Below are positions 40,833 to 48,822 of a stretch of DNA of 64,000 bases, piece by piece (position 1 is the stretch's first letter; every line of letters starts with the position of its first letter). The DNA lies in the NCBI RefSeq assembly GCF_037482285.1, contig NZ_JBBEYB010000003.1, forward strand, positions 242,063 through 306,062. The letters are read 5' to 3'. The notes beneath the pieces were generated by a model. That model had not been told where the DNA came from. It saw only the letters and a list, made by a program, of their open reading frames with translations, and searched no databases. The stretch comes from Aquabacterium sp029268225. Its GTDB lineage: Bacteria; Pseudomonadota; Gammaproteobacteria; Burkholderiales; Burkholderiaceae_C. The position numbers and the translations under genes were made by a program.

Positions 40833-41903
40833 TTACACCACCGGCCCCGATTGCCCTGCTTGGACCGGCGCAGGGCTTGCCGGTTTTGTGATCGCGTCGT
40901 GCACATCCTGGGGCTTGATGGCCGTGTACCGGCGCAACATGGACCAGGTTTTGTGCCCGGTCAGCAGTGCCACTTGAGGGATGCTGAGACCCATTCGAAA
41001 GAACTCAGCCGTGGCACGGTGGCGCAGGTCGTGAAAGTGCAGGTCTTCGATTCCGAGCGCGGTGCAGCCCCTGGTGAACGATGCCGAGATGCTGCGCTCC
41101 TCATACGGGAACAGTCGCCCCTCTGAACGCTCATCCAAGATGGGCGCCACGATTGCCCACGCCGCAGGCAGCAGCGGCACAGTCTGATGGTTCCCGATCT
41201 TGTGCTTGGGGTCTTTTCGGTCACGGATCACCACTGTTTTGGCGTCCTTGTCGATGTCCTCAATCTGGAGCCGGGTGATTTCTCCCTGCCGCATCCCGGT
41301 GGCCAGAGCAAACTTGCACAGCGTCTCCATGGGGATCTTCTGCCGCGCCATGCCTGCCCAAAGGGCATAGAGGCTGCTCAGTTCGTCGTCTGTCGGCTCC
41401 CGCTCACGTTCACTGCTTCGCGTGTTCAGCCCCCGGTGTGCCAAGCTGGCCCGTGCGTCCTGGGCGAGCCTTTCGGGTAGGTCAAGCTGCCGAGCATGTT
41501 TGCCCCACTTGAGCACGGCGGACAGAAAGGACAGGTCTGCCGAGATCGTCACGCCACCAGCGCCAGCTTCTTGGCGCCGGTCGATGAAATCACGCAGCAC
41601 AATGCTGTTGAGGTTCACCAACTTGACCTTGCCGATTTCGCGCTTGAGCATGTTCAGCGTGGCCGTCTTTGTCTTGCCTGCCTCCTTGGTCGTCTCGACG
41701 TACTTATCAATCAGGTCGTCGAGCGTGGCATTCTTCGGGGGTGGGGCGTAGCCGCCCGCGGCGATGTGGTTGGCTTGGGCCTCGATGGCTGTAGCCCAGG
41801 CCGATGCCTCCCGCTTGGTCGCGAAGGTTGCGGCCTTGTAGATGCCGGCGCGCCTTACCTGTGCGCGCCACTTGCCGGACGGGAGCTGCGAAAATGTTGC
41901 CAT
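40833..41903 (-). CDS. int: Tyrosine recombinase (dusA-site integrase)
   Basis: A 356-residue phage-type integrase that would cut and join at the dusA core. It has an N-terminal arm-binding-like domain (FSQLPSGKWRAQVRRAG), a SAM-like core-binding domain (about 60-150) and a catalytic domain with Arg205 (ATGMRQGEI), His291 and Arg294 (HDLRH), His317 (TGHKTW) and nucleophile Tyr326. The ATG at 41903 gives the standard start; earlier ORF starts cross the repeats. It lies next to attR, and its 5' end abuts GTGTGCA repeats. Integrases dedicated to dusA are a known group. Confidence 0.95.
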   Translation of the reverse strand: MATFSQLPSGKWRAQVRRAGIYKAATFATKREASAWATAIEAQANHIAAGGYAPPPKNATLDDLIDKYVETTKEAGKTKTATLNMLKREIGKVKLVNLNSIVLRDFIDRRQEAGAGGVTISADLSFLSAVLKWGKHARQLDLPERLAQDARASLAHRGLNTRSSEREREPTDDELSSLYALWAGMARQKIPMETLCKFALATGMRQGEITRLQIEDIDKDAKTVVIRDRKDPKHKIGNHQTVPLLPAAWAIVAPILDERSEGRLFPYEERSISASFTRGCTALGIEDLHFHDLRHRATAEFFRMGLSIPQVALLTGHKTWSMLRRYTAIKPQDVHDAITKPASPAPVQAGQSGPVV

Positions 41904-41904
41904 G

Positions 41905-41977
41905 GTGTGCAATCGTGTGCAGTGCGAATGCATCCGATTGTCTACCAGACGCCCCCGCTGTGTGCGCTTCGTGTGCA
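41905..41977 (+). repeat. Two pairs of GTGTGCA repeats between int and attR
   Basis: GTGTGCA occurs at 41905-41911, 41915-41921 and 41971-41977, and GTGTGCG at 41960-41966. The pairs are spaced 10 and 11 bases, one helical turn, in the same orientation as the left-end pair. They are candidate integrase arm sites and may also repress int, because the first pair touches its start codon. Confidence 0.55.
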
Positions 41978-42015
41978 CTTATTTCTGCATAAGCTCCAAA
42001 TACAAGGTTTCTCAG

Positions 42016-43065
42016 TTGGAAAAACCCGTTGAAATTCAATCACTTAGCCCGTGGCGTGCGTGCGTTGCACCGATGCTCGACTGGACTGACCGCCACTGCC
42101 GTTACTTTCATCGGCTGATCAGCCCACATGCACGGCTGTACACCGAGATGCTGACCACCGGAGCGCTGGTGCATGGCAACATGCTGCGCTTTCTGGAATA
42201 CAACCAGGAAGAACATGCCGTGGCCTTGCAGTTGGGCGGCAGTGAGCCAGCCGACCTGGCGCACTGTGCGAAGCTGGCCCAACAGTTCGGTTACGACGAA
42301 GTGAATCTGAACTGTGGTTGCCCTAGCGAGCGGGTGCAGCGCGGGGCTTTTGGGGCCTGCCTGATGAACGAGGCTTCCCTGGTGGCGGACTGCGTCAAGG
42401 CGATGATCGATGCGGTGGGCGGCGACCCGAAGGTGCCCATCACGGTCAAGCACCGCATCGGCATCGACCAGATCGAGTCGTACGACTATGTGCGTGATTT
42501 CGTGGGCACGGTGGCCAACGCGGGCTGTGAGGTGTTCATCGTTCACGCGCGCAATGCCTGGCTCAAGGGGTTGAGCCCCAAGGAGAACCGCGAGATCCCA
42601 CCGCTGCGTTACGAGTTCGTGCACCAGCTCAAGCGCGATTTCCCGCACCTGACGATCGTGCTCAATGGCGGACTGGCCGACAACGCCAGCTGTGTGGCGC
42701 AGTTGCAGCCGGGGGCGATGATCGACGGCGTCGCGTTGGACGGTGTGATGGTGGGCCGTGCCGCGTATCACAACCCTTGGTTGATGGCCGAGTGGGACGA
42801 GCTGCTGTTTGGCTTGCCGCCGCGCGAGCCGGCCCTGACCCGTGAGGCGGTCGAGGCGGCGATGGTGGCTTACACCGAGCGTGAGATGGTTCGCACCGCA
42901 GGGTGGGCGCATGGCGAGGTGCGCTGGCCGCAGGTGATCCGGCACATTCTGGGCCTGTACCACGGCTTGCCTGGCGCGCGCCGCTGGCGTCAGGTGTGGT
43001 CTGACCACAAGCTCAAGGATTTGTCACCGTCCGAAGTGATGGCGCTGGCCCATCAGCGTCCTTGA
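42016..43065 (+). CDS. dusA: tRNA-dihydrouridine synthase A
   Basis: FMN enzyme that makes dihydrouridine 20/20a in the tRNA D-loop. Family motifs are VAPMLDWTDRHCRYF, the catalytic Cys in NLNCGCPSERVQRGAFGACL, KHRIGIDQ, and VHARNAWLKGLSPKENREIP. The element replaces the first codons: TTG at 42016 after CAAGG is the likely start, giving 349 residues. The native start lies 10.6 kb away at about 31412. The alternative in-frame ATG at 41902 is unlikely because it overlaps the integrase start region. Confidence 0.9.
   Translation: MEKPVEIQSLSPWRACVAPMLDWTDRHCRYFHRLISPHARLYTEMLTTGALVHGNMLRFLEYNQEEHAVALQLGGSEPADLAHCAKLAQQFGYDEVNLNCGCPSERVQRGAFGACLMNEASLVADCVKAMIDAVGGDPKVPITVKHRIGIDQIESYDYVRDFVGTVANAGCEVFIVHARNAWLKGLSPKENREIPPLRYEFVHQLKRDFPHLTIVLNGGLADNASCVAQLQPGAMIDGVALDGVMVGRAAYHNPWLMAEWDELLFGLPPREPALTREAVEAAMVAYTEREMVRTAGWAHGEVRWPQVIRHILGLYHGLPGARRWRQVWSDHKLKDLSPSEVMALAHQRP
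42046..42083 (+). repeat. attR, right attachment site in dusA
   Basis: Partner of 31445-31482, with the identical 17-base core at 42067-42083. The four mismatches all lie left of the core, where the element supplies its own copy of the dusA 5' codons and keeps the same protein sequence LSPWRACVAPMLD. Confidence 0.88.
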
Positions 43066-43070
43066 GTCGG

Positions 43071-43099
43071 CATGTGTCACGACGGCAAGGTGACACATG
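43071..43099 (+). terminator. Hairpin after dusA
   Basis: The perfect 10-bp stem CATGTGTCAC / GTGACACATG (43071-43080 / 43090-43099) lies just past the dusA stop. No T-run follows, so termination is uncertain. Confidence 0.45.
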
Positions 43100-43105
43100 G
43101 ACATG

Positions 43106-43130
43106 AAAAAAGGACACCGAGGTGTCCTTT
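43106..43130 (-). terminator. Intrinsic terminator of efp
   Basis: The stem AAAGGACACC / GGTGTCCTTT (43109-43118 / 43121-43130) has a 2-base centre. On the minus strand six T follow. Confidence 0.8.
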
Positions 43131-43155
43131 CTGTGGGGCGTGAGACCGAAGGGGC

Positions 43156-43710
43156 TCAGACGCGCTTCTTGTACTCATGGGTACGGGTGTCGATTTCGAT
43201 CTTGTCGCCGGAGTCGACGAACAGGGGCACAGCGATTTCGAAGCCGGTACCGACAATGCGAGCAGGCTTCATGACTTTGCCGGAAGTGTCGCCCTTGACG
43301 GCGGGTTCGGTTTCGATCTCGCGCACGACGCTGGTAGGCAGTTCAACCGAGATGGCCTTGCCGTCATAGAACACGACTTCGACTTCCATGCCGTCTTGCA
43401 GGTAGTTCACGGCGTCGCCCATGTTTTCGGCTTCGACTTCGAACTGGTTGTATTCGGCGTCCATGAAGGCGTACATCGGATCGGCGAAGTAGGAGTAGGT
43501 GCACTCCTTCTTGTCGAGGATGATCTGGTCCATCTTGTCGTCAGCCTTGAAGACCACTTCGGCGCCAGCGCCGTTCAGCAGGTTCTTCATCTTCATGCGC
43601 ACGGTGGCTGCACCGCGGCCGCCACGGCTGTATTCAGTCTTCAGGACGACCATCGGGTCCTTGCCCTGCATGATCACGTTGCCAGCGCGGATTTCTTGTG
43701 CGAGTTTCAT
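43156..43710 (-). CDS. efp: Elongation factor P (arginine type)
   Basis: Relieves ribosome stalling at polyproline stretches. The 184 residues carry an N-terminal KOW-like domain with the loop SRGGRGAA, where Arg32 takes the place of the Lys34-type residue, and two OB domains. Arg32 EF-Ps are activated by rhamnosylation by EarP, whose gene is 108 bases upstream. AAGGG-like purines are weak before the ATG at 43710. Confidence 0.97.
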   Translation of the reverse strand: MKLAQEIRAGNVIMQGKDPMVVLKTEYSRGGRGAATVRMKMKNLLNGAGAEVVFKADDKMDQIILDKKECTYSYFADPMYAFMDAEYNQFEVEAENMGDAVNYLQDGMEVEVVFYDGKAISVELPTSVVREIETEPAVKGDTSGKVMKPARIVGTGFEIAVPLFVDSGDKIEIDTRTHEYKKRV

Positions 43711-43818
43711 GTGGATTCCCGATTAGGGTCTGTGCAAATACGGAGACGCTCCCAGCCTCCCGATGGCTGCAAAGATGAATTTGCACAGGGAAACCTGCCA
43801 GAAGCAAAGCCAGCCATT

Positions 43819-45018
43819 TTACCCCGCCTCGCTGACAAATTGAACCAGTTGGGTGACGAGATCCGCTTGTTTCAGCAGGGTGTTGCGTGCCGTCAAGCTG
43901 TGCTGAGCCCATGGCGCGGTGTCAGATGACCAGTCGGGCAGGGTGGCAGGCAGGGGCGCGAGCCCGTTCCAGCATTTCCACAGGGCCGTCACCTGTTCGT
44001 GCACGTCTGTTGGCCAATCAGCCATCCAGCGGTTCATGAAGGCGTTGAGCTTGTCGGCATGCACGCCGTCGTCCTGCTCATAGATTTGCCAGACGTGGGG
44101 CTGGCCGGCCCACAGGGCGCGCACGGCCGAGTCTTCTCCGCGCACGAAGTTGAGATCGCACGACCACAGGAGGTGGTCGAACTCCGCTTGCGGCAAGGCG
44201 GGCAGCGGGTGCAGGCGCACACCAAAGGGTGGTTGGGGGGCGCTGCTGAGCCAGTCTTGCGCCAGTTGCGTGGCATGGCCGTGCGCCAGCAGCACGTGCG
44301 TGACGGGGGGCGGAGCCGAGGGTGTGTCTCTCGAGCTGAGATGGGCTGACGGGGTGGACAGTTGCGTGAGCAAGGCCGCCACCGGGGCGTTCGCATAGCA
44401 AAAGATGGACACGACCCGTTCGCCGGGCTTCCAGGCGATACCGCGGCGTAGCAGCCAGGTCTGCCGGGCTGCAGCGTCCCAAGCGGCGCGTCGGATCAGC
44501 AGGTCGAACTCGCGCAGCAGCCCACCCGTGGCGGGCGTGAAACCGGGGTAGAAAAAGCGCTTGCGCAAGCCTGCGCCGGGCCCGTGCCAGATGGGGGAGG
44601 GCAGTCCGTGGCTGCGCTCCACATAGTCTTCGGCGCTGAGGTATTCGAGGTTGACCCACTGCGGCGGCACGGGGCGCTGCATGCGGGCCACAAAGGCATC
44701 CGGCAGGTTGCAGCCGAAGGCTTCGATGACGACGTCGCCAGGGAGGATGGGATGCGGATCGTCCGCGATGTCGGCGGGCAGGCTTTCGGCATCGGCCCAA
44801 TGGCAGACGGTGACGCCGGGCTGGCCGCCGCCAGTTTCCAGCCCCAGGCTGGCGTCATGCTGCCAACTCACCTGCGGCGCCATCCATGACAGTATGCTGG
44901 CGTCGTCCACCCACAGGCGGACCTGGTGGCCGCGGTGGCCCAGGTCAGAGGCCAGGCGCCAGCACACCCCCATGTCACCAAAGTTGTCGATGACGCGACA
45001 GAAAAGATCCCACTGCAT
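43819..45018 (-). CDS. earP: EF-P arginine-32 rhamnosyltransferase EarP
   Basis: A 399-residue GT-B glycosyltransferase that transfers rhamnose from dTDP-L-rhamnose to Arg32 of EF-P. The start MQWDLFCRVIDNFGDMGVCW carries the conserved NFGDxGVCWRLA segment with a catalytic Asp. The C-terminal segment FDHLLWSCDLNFVRGEDSAV holds the conserved nucleotide-binding Asp/Arg/Glu residues. The ATG at 45018 matches the family start. It is paired with efp, as expected. Confidence 0.95.
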   Translation of the reverse strand: MQWDLFCRVIDNFGDMGVCWRLASDLGHRGHQVRLWVDDASILSWMAPQVSWQHDASLGLETGGGQPGVTVCHWADAESLPADIADDPHPILPGDVVIEAFGCNLPDAFVARMQRPVPPQWVNLEYLSAEDYVERSHGLPSPIWHGPGAGLRKRFFYPGFTPATGGLLREFDLLIRRAAWDAAARQTWLLRRGIAWKPGERVVSIFCYANAPVAALLTQLSTPSAHLSSRDTPSAPPPVTHVLLAHGHATQLAQDWLSSAPQPPFGVRLHPLPALPQAEFDHLLWSCDLNFVRGEDSAVRALWAGQPHVWQIYEQDDGVHADKLNAFMNRWMADWPTDVHEQVTALWKCWNGLAPLPATLPDWSSDTAPWAQHSLTARNTLLKQADLVTQLVQFVSEAG

Positions 45019-45078
45019 GGCGCGGATTATGGCAACCCGCATGCCCAGAGGTCGTGGGCTCGGGGACAATCGCACCCC

Positions 45079-47175
45079 ATGAGTGAGCCGTTTGACGTAC
45101 AGAATGCATCGAAGGAGCGCCCGAACCAGGGGGCGGATGCGGAGCGAGAGCAGATCTGGGCACGCCTGCTGCAGGAAGTGAGCACATTGCCGGCCCTGCC
45201 AGGCGTGTACCGCTACTTCGATGCCAAGGGCGATGTGCTGTACGTGGGCAAGGCGCGCGACCTCAAGCGCCGGGTTTCGAGCTATTTCCACAAGAACCAC
45301 GGCGGCACGCGCATCGGACACATGGTGTCGAAGATCGTGCGGATGGAGACCACGGTGGTGCGCAGCGAGGCCGAGGCGCTGCTGCTGGAAAACAACCTGA
45401 TCAAGACGCTCAACCCGCGCTTCAACATCCTGTTCCGGGACGACAAGAGCTACCCCTACCTGAAGATTGCCTCGCACGCGTTTCCGCGCATGAGCTATTA
45501 CCGTGGCGCGGTGGACCGCAAGCACCGCTACTTCGGACCCTTCCCGAACGCCTGGGCAGTGAAGGAAACCATCCAGCTGCTGCAGAAGGTGTTCCAGATC
45601 CGTACCTGTGAGGACTCGGTTTACAACCACCGCACGCGGCCTTGCCTGCTGTTCCAGATCAAGCGTTGCAGCGGGCCTTGCGTGGGCCTGGTCAGCGATG
45701 AGGACTACCGCAACAGCGTCGCGCAGGCCGAGCGCTTCTTGCTGGGGGAGCCCGAGGCGGTGATGGCCGACCTGCAGCGCCGCATGATGGATCACGCCGA
45801 ACGCATGGAGTACGAGAAGGCGGCGGAGTTCCGCAACCAGATCCAGGCGCTGTCGACCGTGCTGCACCAGCAGTCGGTGGACACGGTGATGGACAAGGAT
45901 GTGGACGTGCTGGCCGTGAAGGTTCAGGGCGGTCGCGCCTGTGTGAATCTGGCCATGGTGCGGGGCGGCAGGCACCTGGGCGACCGCGCGCACTTTCCGG
46001 TGCATGTGCAGGACCACGTGCTGGTGCCGGACGAGGCGGAGGAGCCTGGCGGCGGCGAGTCGCAAGGAGAGCTGTCGGTGCCCGCCGCAGATGCGGCCGA
46101 TTTGCGTGACGCCGAGGCCCTGGTGCAGGCCACCGAGGTCCGGGTGCTGGAGGCGTTCCTGACGCAGCACTACCTGGGTGGAGCGGTGCCGTCCTTGCTG
46201 ATCCTGAGTCACCCGGTCAACCCGGCTTTGATCGAGGCCTTGTCCGAGCAGGGCGGGCGCAAGATCACGGTGGTACACCAACCCCGCGAGCAGCGCCGGG
46301 CTTGGCTGGAAATGGCCATCAAGGGGGCAGAGCTGTCGCTGGCGCGCTTGCTCAGCGAGGAAGGCTCTCAGCAGGCACGCACCCGGGCTTTGGTGGAGGC
46401 ACTCAACCTGGACTTGGACCTAGATGCCCGCGAAGCCGGTCTGGATGCCTCGGCCGAGACACCGGAAGAAGGCGATGCGGCAGCGCCCGCTACGCCGGCC
46501 AATGCGGTGCACGACCCCTTGGCGGGCTTGCGCATCGAGTGCTTCGACATCAGCCACACGGCGGGTGAGTCCACACAGGCGTCGTGTGTGGTGTACGAGG
46601 GGCACAAGATGCAACCCTCGCAATACCGCCGCTACAACATCTCGGGCATCACCCCGGGCGATGACTATGCGGCGATGAAGCAGACGCTGGAGCGTCGCTA
46701 CAGCGCAGCGGGCACCAAGGCCGCTCGTGTGCCTGACCTGGTCCTCATCGACGGGGGCAAGGGGCAGGTGGCCATGGCCCGCGACGTGTTTCAGACCCTT
46801 GGTTTGCCCCTGTCCATCATCGTCGGGGTGGAAAAGGGGGAGGGCCGTAAGGTGGGGCTGGAGGAACTGGTGTTTGCCGATGGACGTCCCAAGTTGGCCT
46901 TGTCACCCAGTTCGGCCGCGCTGATGCTGGTCGCGCAGATTCGGGATGAGGCGCATCGCTTTGCCATTACCGGCATGCGCGCTCGGCGTGCCAGTGTGCG
47001 CACCGGAGGCAGTCGCCTGGAAGACATCGCCGGGGTGGGCCCAAAACGCCGTGCGAAACTGCTGCAGCGGTTTGGTGGCGTCAAGGGCGTCGCCGCAGCC
47101 AGCGTTGAAGAGCTGGCAAGTGTGGAGGGGATTTCGCATGACTTGGCTGAAGAGATCTACAAAGCGCTGCGCTGA
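45079..47175 (+). CDS. uvrC: Excinuclease ABC subunit C
   Basis: Makes both incisions in nucleotide excision repair. The 698 residues carry GIY-YIG (LPGVYRYFDAKGDVLYVGKA, about 35-55), a UVR motif (MEYEKAAEFRNQI), the RNase H-like domain (RIECFDISHTAGESTQASCV) and C-terminal HhH repeats (RRAKLLQRFGGVKGVAAASV). A long acidic insert (about 455-480) separates the halves. The ATG at 45079 is divergent from earP with 60 bases between. Confidence 0.97.
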   Translation: MSEPFDVQNASKERPNQGADAEREQIWARLLQEVSTLPALPGVYRYFDAKGDVLYVGKARDLKRRVSSYFHKNHGGTRIGHMVSKIVRMETTVVRSEAEALLLENNLIKTLNPRFNILFRDDKSYPYLKIASHAFPRMSYYRGAVDRKHRYFGPFPNAWAVKETIQLLQKVFQIRTCEDSVYNHRTRPCLLFQIKRCSGPCVGLVSDEDYRNSVAQAERFLLGEPEAVMADLQRRMMDHAERMEYEKAAEFRNQIQALSTVLHQQSVDTVMDKDVDVLAVKVQGGRACVNLAMVRGGRHLGDRAHFPVHVQDHVLVPDEAEEPGGGESQGELSVPAADAADLRDAEALVQATEVRVLEAFLTQHYLGGAVPSLLILSHPVNPALIEALSEQGGRKITVVHQPREQRRAWLEMAIKGAELSLARLLSEEGSQQARTRALVEALNLDLDLDAREAGLDASAETPEEGDAAAPATPANAVHDPLAGLRIECFDISHTAGESTQASCVVYEGHKMQPSQYRRYNISGITPGDDYAAMKQTLERRYSAAGTKAARVPDLVLIDGGKGQVAMARDVFQTLGLPLSIIVGVEKGEGRKVGLEELVFADGRPKLALSPSSAALMLVAQIRDEAHRFAITGMRARRASVRTGGSRLEDIAGVGPKRRAKLLQRFGGVKGVAAASVEELASVEGISHDLAEEIYKALR

Positions 47176-47194
47176 TGCCGGACGTGATGTTCGA

Positions 47195-47698
47195 ATGCGG
47201 GCGTTGGCGCTTGGCGCATCGGCGGTGCTTGCCGGCTGTGGGGTGATGCCTTCGGGAGGTGAAAAAGGGCCCGGTGCACAGCAGCCTGAACAGAAGGGCA
47301 CGGTCAAGGCTGATCAAACATCCCGGTCAGGTGTGCCGCGCACTGTCAAGCTCCCACCGCCTGATACACCTCGGAGTTGGGCGCATGCCCGTGAGCAGGC
47401 TGCGCGCCGCATGGTCGCAGCGAGCCCCGACGTGAGCTACACCACCAAGGCGCCACCTGTGTTGCTGGCCATTCCGGTGCTGACGATCGAGCTCAACGCA
47501 GATGGATCCGTGCGCGATATCGATGTGATGCGCTACCCGAGTCAGGCGCGCGACACCGTGCAGTTGGCCATTCAGGCCGTGAGGCGTGCCGCACCGTTCG
47601 GTAATGTGTCCAAGCTTCCTCGGCCATGGAAGTTCAACGAGACCTTTTTGTTCAACGATCAGCGTCAGTTCAAGCCCATGACGCTAGATCGCCGATAA
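47195..47698 (+). CDS. Lipoprotein with TonB-like C-terminal domain
   Basis: A 167-residue predicted lipoprotein. MRALALGASAVLAGC ends in a lipobox with Cys15. A Gly/Pro/Gln-rich linker follows, then a C-terminal domain (about 90-165) with TonB C-terminal pattern: VLTIELNADGSVRDIDVMRY, AIQAVRRAAPF and WKFNETFLFN. There is no N-terminal membrane anchor of the TonB kind. The start is uncertain, since the frame is open into uvrC. The function is unknown. Confidence 0.75.
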   Translation: MRALALGASAVLAGCGVMPSGGEKGPGAQQPEQKGTVKADQTSRSGVPRTVKLPPPDTPRSWAHAREQAARRMVAASPDVSYTTKAPPVLLAIPVLTIELNADGSVRDIDVMRYPSQARDTVQLAIQAVRRAAPFGNVSKLPRPWKFNETFLFNDQRQFKPMTLDRR

Positions 47699-47727
47699 GG
47701 TGTCGCGGTTCACGGCACAATGCTTCC

Positions 47728-48294
47728 ATGTTTTGGACTCTGCCTACTTTGCTCACCTGGGCGCGGATCGTGGCGATCCCGCTCATCGTTGGCGTGTTTT
47801 ACCTGCCCTGGCCCGAGGCGCAGGTCAATTTGACGGCTGCCATTTTGTTTGTGGTAGTGGCCGCCACAGATTGGTTGGACGGATGGCTGGCACGTCGCTT
47901 GAACCAGACGTCGGCTTTTGGCGCCTTTCTCGACCCGGTGGCTGACAAGTTTCTCGTGTGCGCGTCGATCCTGATCCTGCTGGATTTGGGCAGGGTGGGG
48001 GCCTTGGTCGCGTTCATCATCATTGGGCGGGAGATTGCGATCTCTGCGTTGCGCGAATGGATGGCCAAGATTGGCGCCTCTGGCAATGTGGCCGTGCACA
48101 TGCTGGGCAAGTTGAAAACGGCGACCCAGATGGCGGCCATCGTGTTTTTGTTGCTGGACGCCGATGTGTTCGGGCTGTTTCACAGCCTGCAGGTGGGGAC
48201 TTGGTTGATCTACATCGCTTGTGCGCTGACGATCTGGTCGATGATCTACTATCTACAAAAGTCCTTGCCCGATATCCGCGCCAAGTCGCGTTGA
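47728..48294 (+). CDS. pgsA: CDP-diacylglycerol-glycerol-3-phosphate 3-phosphatidyltransferase
   Basis: Inner-membrane enzyme of phosphatidylglycerol synthesis. The 188 residues contain the CDP-alcohol phosphotransferase signature DWLDGWLAR...GAFLDPVADK with its Asp residues, and four or more membrane helices. The ATG at 47728 gives the usual N-terminus MFWTLPTLLTWARI. Confidence 0.95.
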   Translation: MFWTLPTLLTWARIVAIPLIVGVFYLPWPEAQVNLTAAILFVVVAATDWLDGWLARRLNQTSAFGAFLDPVADKFLVCASILILLDLGRVGALVAFIIIGREIAISALREWMAKIGASGNVAVHMLGKLKTATQMAAIVFLLLDADVFGLFHSLQVGTWLIYIACALTIWSMIYYLQKSLPDIRAKSR

Positions 48295-48324
48295 ATTTTC
48301 GTTGTACTGTGGAGGGAAGCTTTC

Positions 48325-48597
48325 GTGAACAAGTCCGAGTTGATCGAGCACATTGCCCAGCAGGCAGACATCTCCAAGGCGGCAGCCGGCCGTGCGTTGG
48401 AGGCGGTGATTGGCGGCATCCAGGCCTCACTCAAGAAGGGCGACACGGTGTCCCTGTTGGGTTTTGGCACGTTTGCAGTGAGCACGCGCGCGGCCAGAAC
48501 CGGACGCAACCCACGAACCGGGGCAGAGATCAAGATCAAAAAGGCCAAGGTGCCGAAGTTCCGCCCTGGCAAGGCTCTGAAGGATGCGCTCAATTAA
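48325..48597 (+). CDS. hupB: DNA-binding protein HU
   Basis: A 90-residue histone-like protein that bends DNA. MNKSELIEHIAQQADISKAA and the arm segment GFGTFAVSTRAARTGRNPRT are diagnostic. The GTG start at 48325 follows TGGAGGGAA. The alpha or beta subtype is not settled by sequence. Confidence 0.95.
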   Translation: MNKSELIEHIAQQADISKAAAGRALEAVIGGIQASLKKGDTVSLLGFGTFAVSTRAARTGRNPRTGAEIKIKKAKVPKFRPGKALKDALN

Positions 48598-48624
48598 GGT
48601 AAGATAGCCGGCTTGAGTGCGATC

Positions 48625-48700
48625 GGGTGCTTAGCTCAGTTGGTAGAGCGGCGCCCTTACAAGGCGTAGGTCGGGGGTTCGAGCCCCTCAGCACCCACCA
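48625..48700 (+). tRNA. tRNA-Val (TAC)
   Basis: The acceptor GGGTGCT/AGCACCC, D-arm TAGCTCAGTTGGTAGAGC, anticodon loop CTTACAA (TAC) and T-loop GGTTCGAGCCC are intact. CCA is encoded at 48698-48700. Confidence 0.97.
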
Positions 48701-48822
48701 TACCGATACGCACTTCTGCAAGGCGAACCATGGTTCGCCTTTGTGTTATCTGGGCCACGTTTTTGATTGCGTGTCACCGATTCCCAAGCTACCGCAGGCC
48801 AGCCTACACCTGGTCATCAGCC

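Larger units (their letters stand above)
31466..42083. mobile_element. dusA-integrated phage-related element (about 10.6 kb)
   Basis: Bounded by attL and attR cores and carrying its own integrase at the right end. Apart from the doubtful ORF at attL, all 13 genes lie on the minus strand: integrase, one unknown, Mor-like, coiled-coil, AlpA-like, HTH and winged helix; then the nested inverted repeat; then two unknowns, capsid, unknown, tape measure, unknown and the HEAGH protein. No terminase, portal, tail tube, baseplate or lysis gene was recognised. Intact frames and overlapping stops and starts speak against decay. Confidence 0.85.

Noticed and set aside
31466..42083. Mu-like transposable prophage
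   Set aside because: The Mor-like and Mu-T-like proteins suggest it, but there is no MuA/MuB transposase, and the ends are tyrosine-recombinase att sites with a 17-base core.
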